A DNA stretch of 64,000 nucleotides, from contig NC_064038.1 in the NCBI RefSeq assembly GCF_932526225.1, positions 14,589,474 through 14,653,473 of the forward strand, read 5' to 3'. Below the pieces are notes generated by a model. That model was given only the letters and a program-made list of their open reading frames with translations. It was not told where the DNA came from and ran no database searches. Source of the DNA: Nematostella vectensis (lineage: Eukaryota; Cnidaria; Anthozoa; Actiniaria; Edwardsiidae). A program made the translations under genes and the position numbers. How positions within the stretch are numbered: position 1 is the stretch's first letter; each line of letters begins with the position of its first letter. Shown here one piece after another: positions 35,978-47,872 of this stretch.

Positions 35978-37020
35978 CACTATTCACTATTCAGACCGGG
36001 ATTTTTGGGGCTTCCTCTGACCGACCAAAATCCTAATAAGTTATCATAATCAGTTCTTATTCAAAAAGCGACAGATTTTCTTCAAAAAATTGTCTTTGTG
36101 TCGTCACGATGACGTCACTTAAGTGAGCAGAAACGGTCAATATTTCTGTTTTTTTTAGATGTGTTTTTCTGTATGTCTTTTTTTCGATAATCTTGCAGTA
36201 GAAATATATTATTAGTGAAACTAGTTCTATGACAACAATATATGACACCTGTGACGTCATTGATTGGCATTGTACCTTTTTATTAAAATATGGCATAAGT
36301 TTGCAACTGGACTCTTTATTAAAGTAATAACTTAAATATCTTTCCCAAAAATGCTTTTCTACTTTTTATTTAAACTAGAGGAATATAAAAGGTTTTTGTC
36401 AAATTTAGATGTCAGTTTTAAAAAATAGCGATTTTAGCTAATTATGTGACATCAGCATCCGCCATTTTGGATCCGACATCTTGAATCCGCCATCTTGGAT
36501 TTAATTAAAGTTATTAATTTTAATCAATAAAAACTGTTTGTCAAAAGATGAAGCTTTTTGACAATATTTAATCTTCGTTTCAGGTTGTATTAATGATTTC
36601 GGGTAGATGTGAATGTTTTTAGCTATTTCTACAAGCACTATTTCGAGAAGGTAAAAAATTGACAAAAAGCCACCACCTCTCCCTCCCTAAAATAGAGATG
36701 TAAATCTTTTATTGTGTTTTTTCAAAACTTGGTATAAAACATTTTTATGACACGGATTTACGTTGAGCACATCGTATTAATAATTGATCTTAACGACCTA
36801 AAGTGTTTTGCCAAATTTTCATGAAACCTATGTTTCAAAACTCAGTTGCTATGGTTACCAGGGTAAACATATCAAAATTTAGTTTACACCAAACTGATCT
36901 CAGATGAATTCTAGGAAAAGTAATCAAATTTCAATGCTCTAGCCCTACTAGTTAAAAAATTATTACAGATCAATGTTGCTGGGGGCCTCAAAAGCCCCCC
37001 CCCTCCCGGTCTGAATAGGG
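35978..37020. mobile_element. TTAA-site element, 1,043 bp, non-autonomous
   Basis: A TTAA at 35,974-35,977 precedes an end with CTATTCAGACCGGG. The other end, CCCGGTCTGAATAGGG, is followed by TTAA at 37,021. The right side has a C-run and GGCCTCAAAAGCCCCC. The interior has GCCATTTTGGATCC-type repeats near 36,456-36,500 and no transposase. This is a different family from the one at 33,487; its left end also occurs at 12,600. Confidence 0.75.
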
Positions 37021-37024
37021 TTAA

Positions 37025-38890
37025 AAGCAGTTAATATTGAAAATATCTATAATATGTATTGTTTGAATTGGTATAAAGTGTCCTATAATTCTTTTTCTAT
37101 TGTTTCACCTATACTTGTTTCGATTTTTTAAAAGAATATTGGCTTGTGATATTGGAGGATTCAGTTTGCTAGATACTACATATTTGTATATTATTCTCGA
37201 CGTTTTTCCCCATTTCATAATATTTACCTCCCAGACGAATACGTGTCCTCTTTTCTGTTGCTGTTTTATACGTGGGATCTAGGGAAAATAACACAAAATA
37301 GTGTATCTTAATGGGGTTTTAACATAAATGCATGAAAATTGTCAAGTGAGTTTATCCTTTGAAACAGCAACTAAATATGTAAGGGACTAAAAGGCGGCCA
37401 TTTTTTTTATCAAAATCATAGGACATTGTCTTAAAGTATTAGTAACCTGTATAACGCTGCAACTTGAAAATTGGAAAAAAGTTTAAAAACATAAAAGGAG
37501 GCAATTTTGTTTTTTTCTTTTAAAAAAGAATGATTTTACAAAGTTTATTCTAAACTTATTCTAACTAAGACTTATGCCCAAAACCCTTGAAAATATACTA
37601 TTTTATGTACTTTAGCCGTATGATCTCGAAAGCAATGCCTGAGATCACTAGTCTCCTTTGCAGCCGCTTGTGTTGGAAACACGCAAATTTCCCCACCACC
37701 AAGCGGCTGCCTTAAGCCTACATACATTCCTTTACTCTTGTTTTCGGTTTGTGTGGGTGGCTCAAATCCAATCGCCGATGCGGTATTGTTACCAATAAAC
37801 CGATCATGACACACCATTTTTAGGTGATGATTTTTTCACAGGAAAACTCATGAAGCAAAACAGGGCAGCTTTCGTAGCTTCCTTCGTAGCATTTATTTGC
37901 TTTCTATGGATGAATCGAGCATAATGTTTATCCTAACCGACGTCCGTAAATCTACCTGATATATAACTGTCTTCGGTCAAACTAGATGTCAACAACTATT
38001 TGGAGGACTGCGAATTGTTGGTTTGCAGGCAATGATTCGACTAGCTTACGAAATATCAAAATTCGGCCGAGAAGCTCGTTAAAATATGGCAATAACTCCT
38101 CCTAACGATCAACCAGGGGCACAAGCCTACGAAAAGTACAGGCATCGATCGAGCAAAAGCCGCAAAATGTCTTTCTGGCAGCACCTCTATTGATGCAACA
38201 GCAAAACACCTCATCATCGCAAACGAAGAATGTTTTTCATTCCACCCCTATCTCGTCTACTAAGGAGCAAGATGCATACGTGAACCTTAGTAGGTCTCTC
38301 AATTGTGCAACGGGCTTTCCTTGCTTATGCAGCGACTAGAGACAAAATGCGACAACAGCAAATGCCAGTGAATCTATAGTACAACTTTATAAGCACTAGC
38401 TAACGGTGTACCATCACGAAAAGCTACCATGAACTGTTCGACTTCGCGACTGTAGCAAATGGTTTACTTCAAATAAGTAGCGAATTTGATGCATAATTTC
38501 TAATGGAAACGCGCCGGTTTTGATAAGGAAGCTATTTACCAAAACAAAAGATGTCCATTTCTACAGCATTAGATTGGCAAGTAGCGGAAAATCTTGAATC
38601 AATCCCTCAACATTTGAAGTTCAAAAGCTTTCATTTTTAAAATCAGGCTGCCCTATAATAGACTACCGAAGAGAAGTGATAGTAAGAACAATTTCAAACA
38701 GCAATTAAGAGAGTCACTGAAACATGTTACAAAATACTAATAACTTGATGATTATATTTGTGTCGATGAAAAAATATCGAGAATTCCAAAAACTTGAGAA
38801 TGCAAAAAACCCGTTAATATTGAAGATGAAACATAAGTAAAAATAGAGACGTATCAAGATAAAAAAATATTATCTTTCCCACAAAAATAT
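37025..38890. other. No gene; one possible small MITE at 37,649-37,725
   Basis: AT-rich. At 37,649 the sequence TAGTCTCCTTTGCAGCCGC resembles the arm of the 90-bp foldback at 58,961. AGCGGCTGCC recurs inverted at 37,701. An 81-codon minus-strand open frame (37,572-37,817) runs through this and is probably spurious. Confidence 0.4.
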
Positions 38891-38896
38891 TAAAGA

Positions 38897-39085
38897 GCAA
38901 GATAGTTTTAGAACATTTCCTTGGTACTAGAACAAGATAGCTCAAGAACATTTCCTTGGCACTAGAGCAAGATAGTCGTACATGTCCTTGGTATTTGAGC
39001 AAGATAGCTTGAAAACATGTCCTTGGTACTTAGAGCAAGATCGCTTTTGGACATTTTCATTGAAACTAGGGCAAGATAGCTTTAA
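38897..39085. repeat. Minisatellite, about five units of 36-38 bp
   Basis: Units read approximately GAGCAAGATAGCTT followed by ACATTTCCTTGGTACTA. They diverge by several bases each. Open frames on both strands through this part are repeat artefacts. Confidence 0.85.
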
Positions 39086-39089
39086 CATC

Positions 39090-39660
39090 CAGCCTACCAT
39101 GTATATAATCAAAAGAAGTACTTCGTTGTGTTTAAAAGAAATCATGCATTTCCCATATGCTGTTCAAGTCCGCTCCCTTCGAAATACATGGGTGCAGTAG
39201 ACAAGTTAGAAAATGAACATATATGGCCAACATCATATAGTAAAACAATAATCAAAGGTATCAAAAACATTTTGCCATAAAATTGAGTTTTTGTTGCGCT
39301 TGTAGCCATTTGTTCGCTGCTCAAATACAACAATAAAACTTCTATAAACATATGGTTATAAGGGACGGACTATTAGAAAACTTGATGAGGGGTGGTATGG
39401 TGATAGAAGAAAAACATTTACAATAAAAACAACGGTATATGTAGATGACAAACATTTGGTGTAATAGAAAAATACATCAAAACACCAAACACTTTGTGCT
39501 GATTTATGATGATTTGATGGAAATATTGCATTAACAAAGAAGCTGCAGTATCTTAAAGAGACTCTTTGGGTATTTGCAGCCCTTGTTATTTATTCTTTTG
39601 TTTGTTTGTCCGATATAAATAAGCTTTGCATTTCTTGGCTATCGGTGGCGCTCGCCGGCT
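39090..39660. other. No gene recognised
   Basis: AT-rich sequence between the minisatellite and the SINE. Nothing supported. Confidence 0.4.
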
Positions 39661-39667
39661 CGTCAGA

Positions 39668-39955
39668 TTGTGGAAGCACGGGTGGCCTAGTGTGTTAGCG
39701 CTTTGGCCTCTCACCGCTGTGGCCAAGGTTCGAATCTTTGGCTCAAACTGGGGATCTCTTTTGGGTTCCTGCCTTGATTCGAATTTGTGTCACAAGCTGG
39801 TTGAAGTTATTCTCCCGTGTTTCCAGTCCTCTCGGATAAGGACACTAAACCGGAGGTCCCGTCTCTTCAAGCTGCCCTACACTAACCTGAACCGAAGTGA
39901 CCTAAAAGAAACACAGGGGACGCAATAAACCCTCTGGAAGTGACCCCCTTTCAGT
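39668..39955 (+). mobile_element. tRNA-derived SINE
   Basis: The head has a polymerase III A box (GGTGGCCTAGTG at about 39,680) and B box (GGTTCGAATC at 39,727) with tRNA-like spacing. A non-tRNA body follows, with GGATAAGGACACTAAACCGG and a tail ending CTCTGGAAGTGACCCCC. No acceptor stem closes with the head, so it is not a functional tRNA gene. Internal promoter boxes and the composite body define a SINE. Confidence 0.8.
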
Positions 39956-40319
39956 GACAGTGCTTACTAACCGATTGCCATATGTTAGAAAACTGTATAA
40001 TCAATAATATGCTACCGTCGATAAACAAAGATTGTTGATCGATTGATTGTTTTTCTTCTTGTCTTTGGGTTGAAAAGAACCGCGACGCCTTTTTTTGCGC
40101 TATTGTTTTCGGTGTGACTGAAGAACGCATTACCCCCAACCCCCATTCAGCAGACCAAGTGTTTGCAATTGCGAAAAAAGACCCTGTTGACAAACATAAT
40201 CCACTTCATAATCCGAGTCCCACACCCCTAACAGCGCAACTCATAACTCCCCTTACAAAGTTTTTTCGAAATCCCTTCTATCGACTTTTATGCATCAAGT
40301 GACTTAATCATACCGTGAA

Positions 40320-41160
40320 GTGTCATGATTGGCACCATCTGGGATACAGTATATTTTCAATCTATTGCCTTTTTGGATTTGAGCATCTTCATATAAGGGA
40401 GGCTATACACTCTACTTCACCCTCGGCTGTATGTCGGCGATATGCATTAACTATCCGCTATGACGCTTTCACGGTCTGCACCAATGGTAGCTCGTCAACC
40501 ATGCAATGCCAGCCTTGAAACTTAATTTTTCTTTGAGCAACATGTTTGCTTTTTACTTCACACTCGTCTGTATCTTGGAATTAAAGAATTTGTTAACTAT
40601 CTGCTATGGCGCTATAACGATGTGCATCAATCGTACACGTCGCCTTTCTAGCTCGTCAACCATGTAATGCCAGACTAAAAACTCAAGTTTTCTATGAACA
40701 AAATTCTATTTTTCAAACAGGATATTACCAAACCCAAATCACATTTACTGCTACGAATCAATATGTGTTGTCCTTTTTTCGTTTTCGCTTTATACGCTTG
40801 TTGTATAAATGAGAGAATAATTGAAATATCCTGAAAAAGATTAGATCGTCTATAATTTATCACACAAAAATTCGATCTTTTAGACAACTCTAAACAAAAT
40901 AATCAAGGAACGCGGAAGCAAATATCATCTTGAAAAAAAGTAGAAAAAAACATCGTTTGGCGAAAAAAAAGAATCGCCTACTGCTGAATTCAAACACATT
41001 CAGTCATGTAGCCTTACTAGCTAGGCATTGTTCTTCTAACTTAAATTTTGTTCATGAATCCACTAATTTGATGAGCGTCACTTTAACATCACTTGATGTC
41101 AGCCTCAATAAAAGTGTTTCTTGTTATTATTAATATTTAACAGCTCACTGACTCCAATAT
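40320..41160. repeat. Older, diverged copy of the 1.93-kb duplicated unit
   Basis: Shares GGGATACAGTA, GGATTTGAGCATCTTCATAT, TCATGTAGCCTTACTAGCTA and CAATAAAAGTGTTT with 42,070-42,510 and 44,020-44,470, but at much lower identity. It lies just upstream of the young tandem pair, so three successive copies are present. Confidence 0.7.
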
Positions 41161-41479
41161 ACCCTCACTTTATTGTTTTCGTCATTGGAAATAACAAAAT
41201 CTTACCTGAAAAAGCTTAGATTACATTGAACTAAGATTCTTCATCGGTGGCCATCTGTCTTTTATCTTTTATATCTTATTCGTAAAACTTTGCAGACATA
41301 CTTCTTTTTAAAAAATCATTAAGAATTAATCATTTGAGAATATATGAATATTTTTCTAGGGATTAACTGCAATTCCAACCATTGTTATTCTACTACAATT
41401 TTTCATATGTTTTGAAGAACACACTTTCACAAACCTTGTTCTTTCTTCAGGCGTCTACAAGTTTGAAATGTATTCATAT

Positions 41480-44400
41480 AAAAATGCCTCGATTTATTTA
41501 GAACAGTATTTTATTTGTTCACATAGATTTTTGTATGGTAGTGCGCATTATTTCCTAGTGAATTTTTGCTTAATTTGTACCACAAAAGAGCTTCGTTTGT
41601 CGAGATTCCCTTTAAAACAAAAAAAAAAACTTAAAGGAAATAAGCAATCGTACTTCATCAGAATTAAACATATCTATAGTTTTAAAAATCAGTTTCTTTG
41701 AAGCTCTTACTAACATAATGTTTCAGTGATGTTTTCTGCTCTTTGTCGCCTCGGGCTGTTGATTACACACAGTTCAGTGCGAATGAGCAAATCGACGAGC
41801 ATTTAATTACATAAATAAGAAAGAATGTCCCTAATAGAGGCAATTAATGTCACCTTGAGGATTAAAGGCAGACACCGCATATCGCCTCCCTGACACAACC
41901 GACATCCAATCGGCTACTTCGGATTGGTTTTTTTTTGGCAAAAAACTGGACCTTTTGTTAATTTCATCAACTGTGAATAATTTTTTCATGCCAATGTGTG
42001 TACCAGTTTTTGAACATCCCTTATATCGACCGAAAAGGAATTAAGTGAGTTCCTCATATCGTGAGGAGCTCACCTAGGAAAAGGATACAGTACATTTTCA
42101 ACTTATTGGATTTGATCATTTTTATATGAGGTTGGAAACGCAATTACTAACAAAATCAATAGGATCGCTATTCGGGTGGATTTTGTAATTCAAGTTACGT
42201 CTAGCTATACCGTCTACTACATCCTTTCCTGTATCTAGGTGGCTAGCTTGTCAGCTTTAGATTATAGATTTTGTTAACCATCCGCTAGGACGCTTTTACG
42301 ATCTTCATCAATCGTACCCGCCTTTAGAGCTGGTCAACAACGCAATACCAGACTGCCGAATAAAACCGCAGTCATGTAGTCTAACTAGCTAGGCATTATT
42401 CTTTTAATTTTAGATTTATTTAATTTCATTAATCAACTGATTTGATGAGGGCCAATAGCATTTTATCCCCTAATAATCGATGTTTGCCTCAATAAAAATA
42501 TTTATTAAAATTATTAATATTTTACAGCTTACTAACTTACTCGCTGTTATTAAAATAGAGTCACCAAAACTTTTTATGTCGAAACGAATATATAATAGGA
42601 TATCTTAGAAAAAGGATTTTTTTTTGTATCAACAATTCTAGTCTGATATATGACCCTAGTCAGATAAAGGATCTTTGTAGCTGAGAAATCACCGAGCATG
42701 TTTGCTGAATGATGTTTTGCTTTTGAGAAGGTAAGTTAGGGAAAGTTCATTTATTATCCCGAGGGAAGGAGGGTGAGGATTCCGATAAACGAAAGGGATA
42801 AAATTAGTTGCCCCCCCACACCCCCTGCAGGAGGAGCAAAATTTTTCATGCCCTATTTTCCCCTATATTTTCGGTGCCCCTCTCCCCTCCCCCAGGAAAC
42901 CGAAGAAAGAAAGAAACGCACACGATTATGTCAAGGTAACGTAAGCAAGAGATGGTCGGAAAGTGAAAGGAAAAAAGCTGGTCGGAATGTGGAAGGAAAA
43001 AAATTCGCTGAAAACATTAATTATGAAAAAGTGAATTTCTCAAAGGTGCGACTGAATCCATGTTGATGTTATATATGACGCAAAAGAAGCAAAAAGGCTT
43101 TTCCTTCTTCCCCTTGCCAGAAAAGCGAAGCATGAGAAAGAAAAGACATAGAGGAAGGCACCAAATCAGATAATATGTGTAAGCAAGGATGTTGATGACA
43201 AAAAATGAGCAGTTCTGGCACTAGAACGTTTTGTTAATAATTTTGAATATGGAACATAAGCACTTTATAAATACCATATAGCAGAAATCATGAAAAAAAT
43301 GTATATGGGGTGTATACAGGTTTGCATTGCATAGATAACACGGGGCTTAATACGTATCCTGGACTCCTGGATTATACATGCCAAATAACTGCCGAGACTC
43401 GTTGAACCAAGAAGCATCGATTTATTTAGAAAAGTATTTTATTTGTTCACATAGATTTTTGTATGGTAGAGCGCATTATTTCCTAGAGAATTTTTGCTTA
43501 ATTTGTACCACAAAAGAGCTTCGTGTGTCGAAATTCCCTTAAACCCCCCCAAAAAAAAAACTTAAAGGAAATAAGCAATCGTACTTTATCAGAATTAAAC
43601 ATATCTATCGTTTTAAAAATCAGTTTCTTTGAAGCTCTTACTTACATAATGTTTCAGTGATGTTTTCTGCTCTTTGTCGCCTCGGGCTGTTGATTACACA
43701 CAGTTCAGTGCGAATGAGCAAATCGACGAGCATTTAATTACATAAATAAGAAAGAATGTCCCTAATAGAGGCAATTAATGTCACCTTGAGGATTAAAGGC
43801 AGACACCGCATATCGCCTCCCTGCTCCAACCGACATCCAATCGGCTACTTCGGATTGTGTTTTTTTTTTTTTTTTTTTGGCAAAAAACTGGACCTTTTGT
43901 TAATTTAATCAACTGTGAATATTTTTTTCATGCCAATGGGTGTACCAGTTTTTGAACATCCCTTATATCGACCGAAAAGGAATTAAGTGAGTTCCTCATA
44001 TCGTGAGGAGCTCACCTAGGAATGGGATACAGTACATTTTCAACTTATTGGATTTGAGCATCTTTATATGAGGTTGGAAACGCAATTACTAACAAAATCA
44101 ATAGGATCGCTATTCGGGTGGATTTTGTAATTCAAAGTTACTCTTCCACAGTTGAAATCGTCTAGCTATACCGTCTACTACATCCTTTCCTGTATCTAGG
44201 TGGCTAGCTTGTCAGCTTTGGATTATAAATTTTGTTAACCATTCGCTTGGACGCTTTTACAATCTTCATCAATCGTACCCGCCTTTAGAGCTGGTCAACA
44301 ACGCAATACCAGACTGCCGAATTAAACCGCAGTCATGTAGTCTAACTAGCTAGGCATTATTCTTATAACTTTAGATTTATTTAATTTCATTAATCAACTG

Positions 44401-45381
44401 ATTTGATGAGGGCCAATAGTATTTTATCCCCTAAAAATCGATGTTTGCCTCAATAAAAATGTTTATTAAAATTATTAATATTTTACAGCTTACTAACATG
44501 CTCGCTGTTATTAAAATAGAGTTATCAAAACATTTTATGTCGAAACGAATATATAATAGGATATCTTAGCAAATAGATTTTTTTTGTATCACCAATACTA
44601 GACTGATATATGACCCTAGTCAGATAAAGGATCTTTGTAGCTGAGAAATCACCGAGCATGTTTGCTGAATGATGTTTTGCTTTTGAGAAGGTAAGTTAGG
44701 GAAAGTTCATTTATTATCCCGAGGGAAGGTGGGTAAAGATTCGGTAAACGAAAGGGATAAAATTAGTTGCCCCTCCCACCCCCTGCAGGAGGAGCAAAAT
44801 TTTTCATGCCCTATTTTCATCTATATATTCGGTTCCCCTTTCCCCTTCCCATAGGAAACCGAAGAAAGAAAGAAACGCACACGATTATGTCAAGTTAACG
44901 CAAGCAAGAGATGGTCGGAAAGTGAAAGGAAAAAAGCTGGTCGGAATGTGGAAGGAAAAAAATTCGCTGAAAACATTAATTATGAAAAAGTGAATTTCTC
45001 AAAGGTGCGACTGAATCCATGTTGATGTTATATATGACGCAAAAGAAGCAAAAAGCTTGTCCTTCTTCTCCTTGCCAGAAAAGCGAAGCATGAGAAAGAA
45101 AAGACATAGAGGAAAGCACCAAATCAGATATGTGTAAGCAAGGGTGTTGATGACGAAAAATTAGCAGTTCGGGCATTAGAACGTTTTGTTAATAATTTTG
45201 AATATGGAACATAAGCACTTTATAAATATCATATAGCGGAAATCATGAAAAAAAAGTGTATATAGTGTGTATAAAGGTTTGCATTGCATAGATAAAACGG
45301 GCTTTTACGTTTTAAAATACGTATCCTGTACTCCTGGATTATACATGCCAAAAAACTGCAGAGACTCGTTGAAACAAGAAG
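41480..45381. repeat. Tandem duplication, two copies of about 1.93-1.97 kb
   Basis: Copy 1 (about 41,480-43,408) and copy 2 (about 43,409-45,381) are nearly identical apart from a few indels (a T-run at 43,860, an A/C-run at 43,545) and scattered substitutions. The junction lies near AAGCATCGATTTATTTAGAA. No gene is recognised in either copy. The open frame at 42,773-43,066 contains a purine-rich stretch and is disrupted in copy 2. Confidence 0.9.
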
Positions 45382-45384
45382 TCT

Positions 45385-45670
45385 GATTTGACACTTAGAA
45401 AAATAACATAGAAAAGAGAACACCCAAAGAAATCAGTGACTTTTGGCGCCCCCCTTTAGATCTAGGATATTTCTATAGCCCCCCCCCCCCCCCCCCCCCC
45501 AAGTATCACCCCCTCTCCCGGGATAATAAATGATGAATAGCATGAGTTCGTGCTTAACGAAGCTCGGCAAAATTAGTTGATTTTATTTTGCCCTGAGCCG
45601 GTTAAGTTCTAGCTGTCTTGAAGATTTTGACTCGCGGAAAGATGCCGAGTCAGCACTACAAGTCCCACAG
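45385..45670. other. Flank of the Polinton-like element with a C-run
   Basis: Contains a C homopolymer of about 20 nt at 45,480-45,500. No gene. The Polinton-like inverted repeat begins at about 45,671. Confidence 0.6.
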
Positions 45671-46170
45671 GGAGCCCACTCAACTCAGCGCATTGTTTAT
45701 TATAGCATGTGCTTTAACTTCGCTTATGAATATCAATAAGGTCACGAAGTTATCAATAAAACTCCTTCCAAATACATATGTCTTATACTTTATTGTGTCC
45801 ATAAATGTTTGGAACACTTGTTTTACACCCCTGCGTCAAATTCTTTCAAGTGTTCCAAACATGAATGGACACAATATAGTATAAGACAATGCATTTGGAA
45901 GGAGTTTTATTGATAACTTCGTGACCTAATTGATATTCATAAGTAGTAAAGGTAGTCTATATACCGGGTGTATTCCAGTCCCCCGGCCGTGAGGTGGTGG
46001 CGCGTTCTGATTGGTTTTTGAAAATGGCGTGCTGTGATTGGTCCGAATATATCGGGTGTAAGTGACGTCACAGATGGACTTTGGCCTTTTGCCTTAGGAC
46101 TTTGGAGTTGGGAGGGGGTGGGTGGTGATTGGTGGGGATATATCGGGCGGAAGTGACGTTAACAGTCCAA
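45671..46170. repeat. Left terminal inverted repeat of the Polinton-like element
   Basis: Matches 58,660-58,902 in reverse complement, interrupted by the foldback at 45,723-45,943 and a short local expansion near 45,990-46,030. It includes GAATATATCGGGTG, GGGATATATCGGGCGGAAG, TGACGTCA at 46,063 and ATTGG boxes. It may hold promoter or replication signals (inference). Confidence 0.85.
45723..45943. mobile_element. 221-bp foldback element inside the left terminal repeat
   Basis: Long arms beginning CTTATGAATATCAAT and ending ATTGATATTCATAAG pair for about 90-100 bp with few mismatches around a loop containing TTTTACACCCCTGCG. The right terminal repeat lacks it, so it inserted after the element arrived. 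No flanking duplication can be assigned with confidence. Confidence 0.85.
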
Positions 46171-46267
46171 ACCATATTTAGAGCAAAACCATATTTATTA
46201 AAGAAACAACATGGATACAAAGTTCCATAAAAAGTACGTTATTTATTAAGTATCTATAGTAGTGTTC

Positions 46268-46925
46268 TTAGTGTTCCCATTGAATGTTGGAAAAGTCAAT
46301 GGCAGGTACTTCGAGTACGCGTTGACCTTCAACGTGGATGGTAAACCTTAGTTCATTACGACTTGGTGAAGGTGTTGGGTTACCTGTTGTAGCAGTCTTC
46401 TCTTGGGGTAGTGTTGGGTTACCTGTGGTGGTAGTGGTCTGATCTTGGGAGGGTTGTGGTGGTGGTGATGGGTTACTCCTGTTAGCTTCGGCAGCTTATA
46501 CTAAAGTGTATAGTTCTTCCCTATGATCCAACATGAACCGGAAGTTGGCAAAGGATTGTAGTGAACCAAAGACACGTGGCGCCATTGAGGTCGTTTGCAT
46601 ACCGTTTAATCTTCGTAGGGTCATTCTTCGAACGATGTTCAGGACACGTTCGGAGATGTTGATAGAGAGGGGATTGCTATTTACTTGTGGGAGCGCTTGT
46701 TCTAGTCTATGCATTAGAACTCTGTAGCATTCATCGAGAGACCGTTCTAGGGGTGGTGCTGGGGGAATGACTTCGATGACTGGTAGAGGGGGTGGTGTGG
46801 GTGCGTCTCGATTGATTTCTTCTTCTTCATCGATTTCTTCCTCAAGGTCGGAGATCATGCTCGTATCGCTATCGTCACTTACGTAGTCATTGTTGTTGAT
46901 GTTTAGGTGATAAGCATGATGATTA
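46268..46925 (-). pseudogene. Acidic/Pro-rich continuation of the RING protein gene
   Basis: Minus-strand open sequence from about 46,925 runs through an acidic segment (Asp-Leu-Glu-Glu-Glu-Ile-Asp-Glu-Glu-Glu-Glu), a Pro-rich linker and a helical block with Arg-Val-Leu-Asn-Ile-Val-Arg-Arg-Met. It meets an in-frame TAA at 46,496-46,498. The same frame then stays open for about 75 more codons with low-complexity Thr/Pro sequence and an ordered end, to a stop at 46,268. It appears to be the C-terminal part of the RING protein upstream, separated from it by frameshifts near 46,940-47,030. Function unknown. Confidence 0.6.
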
Positions 46926-46973
46926 GGATTCCAGGCGAGTGGTCTCGTTCGTAGTCATCTCGTAGTGGGTGTC

Positions 46974-47516
46974 CTACGGGGGGTGGTGGTGGGGGGTTGT
47001 CGTTATCGAGTGGTTGTCGAGTTCCCAGTCCCAGTTTCCGTTATCGTAGTAGTACCAGGCCAGGCATGCTCGTCGATGGGCCTGCACGTAGTCTAGTGGG
47101 GGAGGCGTGTTTCGAGGATGAGTGAGCGATTCTCGAAGATTGTGCATGTACCTGTTGCATCGATCGCACATCACCCCAATGTAGAAGGGGTCCTTGTGGT
47201 TGGCGGGGTAAATTTTCATGAATTTTTTGTAGCGGTTTATGGCCGATTGAGCCTTTCGTTTTTCTTCGAGGACACTTTGGCCAGCGGGGTGATTTTTGTT
47301 CTTGGAGGTGAAATCACTGGCTATCCACAGGACCACTTCTTGGCTCCATGGGAAGTATTCATCACGACAGTGTGGACAGGATTCCTGTGGTGTTTGTTGA
47401 GCGTGTATCCATTTCCACAAACAGGGGAAATGATAGGGTTGCTTACAGCAGGGGAGTAGTTCAATCAGTTCGTCATTTCCTTCACAACAGATCATACAAT
47501 TCATATGGTCATCCAT
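46974..47516 (-). CDS. RING-finger protein of the Polinton-like element
   Basis: ATG at 47,516 follows a TATA box (TATAAAATAG, 47,549-47,558) at a usual distance. Residues 7-50 form a RING finger: Cys-Met-Ile-Cys-Cys near the start, then Leu-Pro-Cys-Cys-Lys-Gln-Pro-Tyr-His-Phe-Pro-Cys, and Cys-Pro-His-Cys. This is the Cys/His spacing of RING-H2-like E3 ubiquitin ligases (established). A second Cys pair (Cys-Asp-Arg-Cys) lies near residue 117. The frame ends at residue 180, but the original protein probably continued into the acidic region downstream after frameshifts. It likely acts on host or element proteins through ubiquitin transfer (inference). Confidence 0.75.
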   Translation of the reverse strand: MDDHMNCMICCEGNDELIELLPCCKQPYHFPCLWKWIHAQQTPQESCPHCRDEYFPWSQEVVLWIASDFTSKNKNHPAGQSVLEEKRKAQSAINRYKKFMKIYPANHKDPFYIGVMCDRCNRYMHNLRESLTHPRNTPPPLDYVQAHRRACLAWYYYDNGNWDWELDNHSITTTPHHHPP

Positions 47517-47548
47517 TATGATGAGAGTGTGTGAGCTGGCGTTCTCTA

Positions 47549-47558
47549 TTTTATACTT
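47549..47558 (-). promoter_or_regulatory. TATA box of the RING gene
   Basis: TATAAAATAG on the minus strand, about 33-42 nt upstream of the ATG at 47,516. Together with the plus-strand TATA at 47,731 it makes a divergent promoter region of about 180 bp. Confidence 0.6.
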
Positions 47559-47730
47559 TTCTAAAAGGATGACGTCATGGTAAGGAGCGCTTTCTAATGG
47601 TAGAAAATTCGCGGGCTTTCTTGAAGCTGTTCTCTGATTGGTTTAAATGTTTTCGCGCCATGATGGTGGTCTGTTATTGCTTCTTACCGATTCTAGGTTT
47701 TTGATTGGTTCCTAGCAAGGTCTGAGAGTG

Positions 47731-47739
47731 TATAAATAG
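47731..47739 (+). promoter_or_regulatory. TATA box of the plus-strand gene
   Basis: TATAAATAG lies upstream of the plus-strand gene whose likely ATG is at 47,873. Inverted CCAAT boxes (GATTGG at 47,637 and 47,702) lie just upstream. Confidence 0.6.
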
Positions 47740-47872
47740 CGAGGTTTCGCTTTTGTTTTTTCTATAGTGCTCGTCCACCGATGTGGAAGCAAGCCCTTGT
47801 TTCTTTTACCCGAGGGTGCTCGTTTGGATTTGTTTTTTTTTTCGTGAGTGTACGCATCTCCCTTTACCTGAT

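Noticed and set aside
37572-37817. 81-codon minus-strand open frame as a gene
   Set aside because: It overlaps an inverted-repeat patch related to the 58,961 foldback and has no recognisable domain or splice context.
38814-39200. Overlapping open frames on both strands
   Set aside because: They arise from the 36-38 bp minisatellite.
39668-39745. tRNA gene
   Set aside because: A and B boxes are present, but the cloverleaf does not close and a long non-tRNA body follows, as in a SINE.
42773-43066. 97-codon open frame in the tandem duplication
   Set aside because: The second copy disrupts it, and its composition is purine-rich low complexity.
47118-47459. 113-codon plus-strand open frame
   Set aside because: Antisense shadow of the RING-finger gene, whose Cys/His pattern is clear on the other strand.
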